From assembly GCA_021732485.1 (NCBI GenBank), contig JAKFUV010000018.1:1-64000 (forward strand): a stretch of 64,000 nucleotides of DNA, written 5' to 3'. The stretch comes from Hyphomicrobium sp. (GTDB lineage: Bacteria > Pseudomonadota > Alphaproteobacteria > Rhizobiales > Hyphomicrobiaceae). Shown piece by piece: positions 63,387 to 64,000 of this stretch. The stretch's first letter is position 1. Each line of letters starts with the position of its first letter. The position numbers were made by a program, and so were the translations under genes. The notes below the pieces were generated by a model. That model was not told the DNA's origin and did not search any database. It worked only from the letters and a program-made list of their open reading frames with translations.

Positions 63387-63414
63387 CTTGTAAGGCGAAA
63401 TACGATCCCCATTT
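63387..63414 (+). promoter_or_regulatory. Heat-shock (sigma-32/RpoH-like) promoter before lon
   Basis: CTTGTAA (63387-63393), a 13-nt spacer, and CCCCATTT (63407-63414) fit the RpoH consensus CTTGAAA - CCCCATnT well. It lies about 245 bp upstream of lon, a classic heat-shock gene, on the right strand. Confidence 0.65.
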
Positions 63415-63659
63415 GTTCAATCGGGATTGAACCGGCTTGCTGAAAGCAACTCATGCGACGCGGCATGGATGGCGTTGAAGCATCGGGTTGCAGCGTTTGC
63501 CGGGCAATTCTCGCGCGTCGCGCCAACGAGCGTTTTCCTGTCGCCACAAAAGGGACAGGCGTTGCGGCTCAAAGGTGGAACGAGGCGTGCAATGCGCTCG
63601 AAGCTGGCGGTTCGAATTGAAAACGAACCTGGATGTTGGCGCGACAAGGGTTAAGTGAA

Positions 63660-64000
63660 ATGAGCGAAGACAAAAAGATCAAAGACAAAACCAGCGGCAA
63701 GGAGCTGTTTCCGGTCCTGCCGTTGCGTGACATTGTCGTCTTCCCGTACATGATCGTGCCGCTCTTCGTTGGCCGCGAGAAATCGATCGCGGCGCTCGAA
63801 GAAGTCATGCGCGCCGACAAGCAGATTTTGCTCGTGGCGCAGAAAAACGCCGGCGACGACGATCCGGCGACGGATGCGATTTTCGAAATCGGTACGCTGG
63901 CATCGGTGCTGCAGTTGCTGAAGCTGCCGGACGGCACGGTGAAGGTGCTGGTGGAAGGCAGCGCGCGCGCGAAGGTCGTTCGCTACACGTCGAACGACAA
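63660..64000 (+). CDS. lon: ATP-dependent protease Lon (5' part; cut by window)
   Basis: Lon degrades damaged and regulatory proteins in the cytoplasm. Only the first 113 codons are here. They match the Lon N-terminal domain: [40 protein letters not shown] and [15 protein letters not shown], followed by [20 protein letters not shown]. The ATPase and protease domains lie beyond the window. The ATG at 63660 has an AAGGG upstream. A heat-shock-type promoter is at 63387-63414, and clpX is upstream on the same strand. Confidence 0.96.
   Translation, partial: MSEDKKIKDKTSGKELFPVLPLRDIVVFPYMIVPLFVGREKSIAALEEVMRADKQILLVAQKNAGDDDPATDAIFEIGTLASVLQLLKLPDGTVKVLVEGSARAKVVRYTSND

Noticed and set aside
1-64000. 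CRISPR arrays, IS elements, phage genes, toxin-antitoxin or defence islands
   Set aside because: No regular spaced repeats, transposase, integrase or recognisable defence genes were seen; all larger genes are housekeeping or envelope functions with uniform codon use.

Overview
The window is ordinary chromosome from an alphaproteobacterium, most likely of the order Hyphomicrobiales (Rhizobiales). This is inferred from gene content and style: a GC-rich, densely packed sequence; a nadABC cluster preceded by a COG4111-type (NadQ) NAD regulator; a TIGR02301 family protein; an HDAC-like gene followed by xseB; a DevBCA-like exporter; and tig-clpP-clpX-lon in the standard order. A Hyphomicrobium-like genus is possible but cannot be fixed from the sequence alone. 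I see no rRNA operon, prophage, insertion sequence, CRISPR array or plasmid function. One tRNA gene, tRNA-Leu(UAG), is present.

Layout. 1-8.7 kb: the end of an MscS-type channel gene (cut by the window), uvrC, an unknown exported protein and two tandem exported glucosaminidase-like proteins. 8.9-16.6 kb: a pteridine-reductase-like SDR, a TorF-type outer-membrane protein, RNase T2, an M20 dipeptidase, pyruvate phosphate dikinase and a small membrane protein. 16.8-21.7 kb: nadC-nadB-nadA and the probable regulator nadQ, with two matching palindromes between nadQ and nadA. 21.8-25.4 kb: an HD phosphohydrolase, tag and ygfZ in one tight operon, then a dihydroorotase-family gene. 25.4-31.8 kb: an L,D-transpeptidase, LysE exporter, SRAP/HMCES protein, Clp-N/coiled-coil protein and several small proteins. 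31.8-39.1 kb: a Sua5/TsaC gene, an acyl-CoA dehydrogenase/enoyl-CoA hydratase/SDR group, an HDAC-like deacetylase, xseB, DoxX and a Tat-exported superoxide dismutase. 39.2-45.2 kb: TlyA and RlmD/TrmA-type RNA methyltransferases, a sirtuin, aroC, a histidine phosphatase and fabI. 45.3-53.2 kb: a DevA/DevC exporter pair, two related secreted proteins, a small operon with a cold-shock-like protein, creA, and the DevB-type adaptor. 53.4-58.7 kb: exported glutathione peroxidase, an unusual photolyase/cryptochrome-like protein, a PNPOx-fold protein, an OpgD/MdoG-type glucan protein and a mercaptopyruvate sulfurtransferase. 59.2-64 kb: tRNA-Leu and the proteostasis genes tig, clpP, clpX and the start of lon.

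How the genes work together. NAD synthesis is the clearest unit: aspartate oxidase, quinolinate synthase and quinolinate phosphoribosyltransferase, with a likely autogenous repressor circuit. Envelope functions are common (glucosaminidases, L,D-transpeptidase, OpgD, TorF, DevBCA), as are exported redox proteins (SOD, GPx). The proteostasis block ends with a heat-shock-type promoter in front of lon.

No wholly new multi-gene system is evident. The best leads are the photolyase-like protein with an inverted domain order, the pair of secreted proteins sharing a C-terminal two-cysteine motif, the Clp-N protein without an ATPase, the twin NAD-regulator palindromes, and a strong orphan terminator near 43.6 kb that may end an unannotated small RNA.
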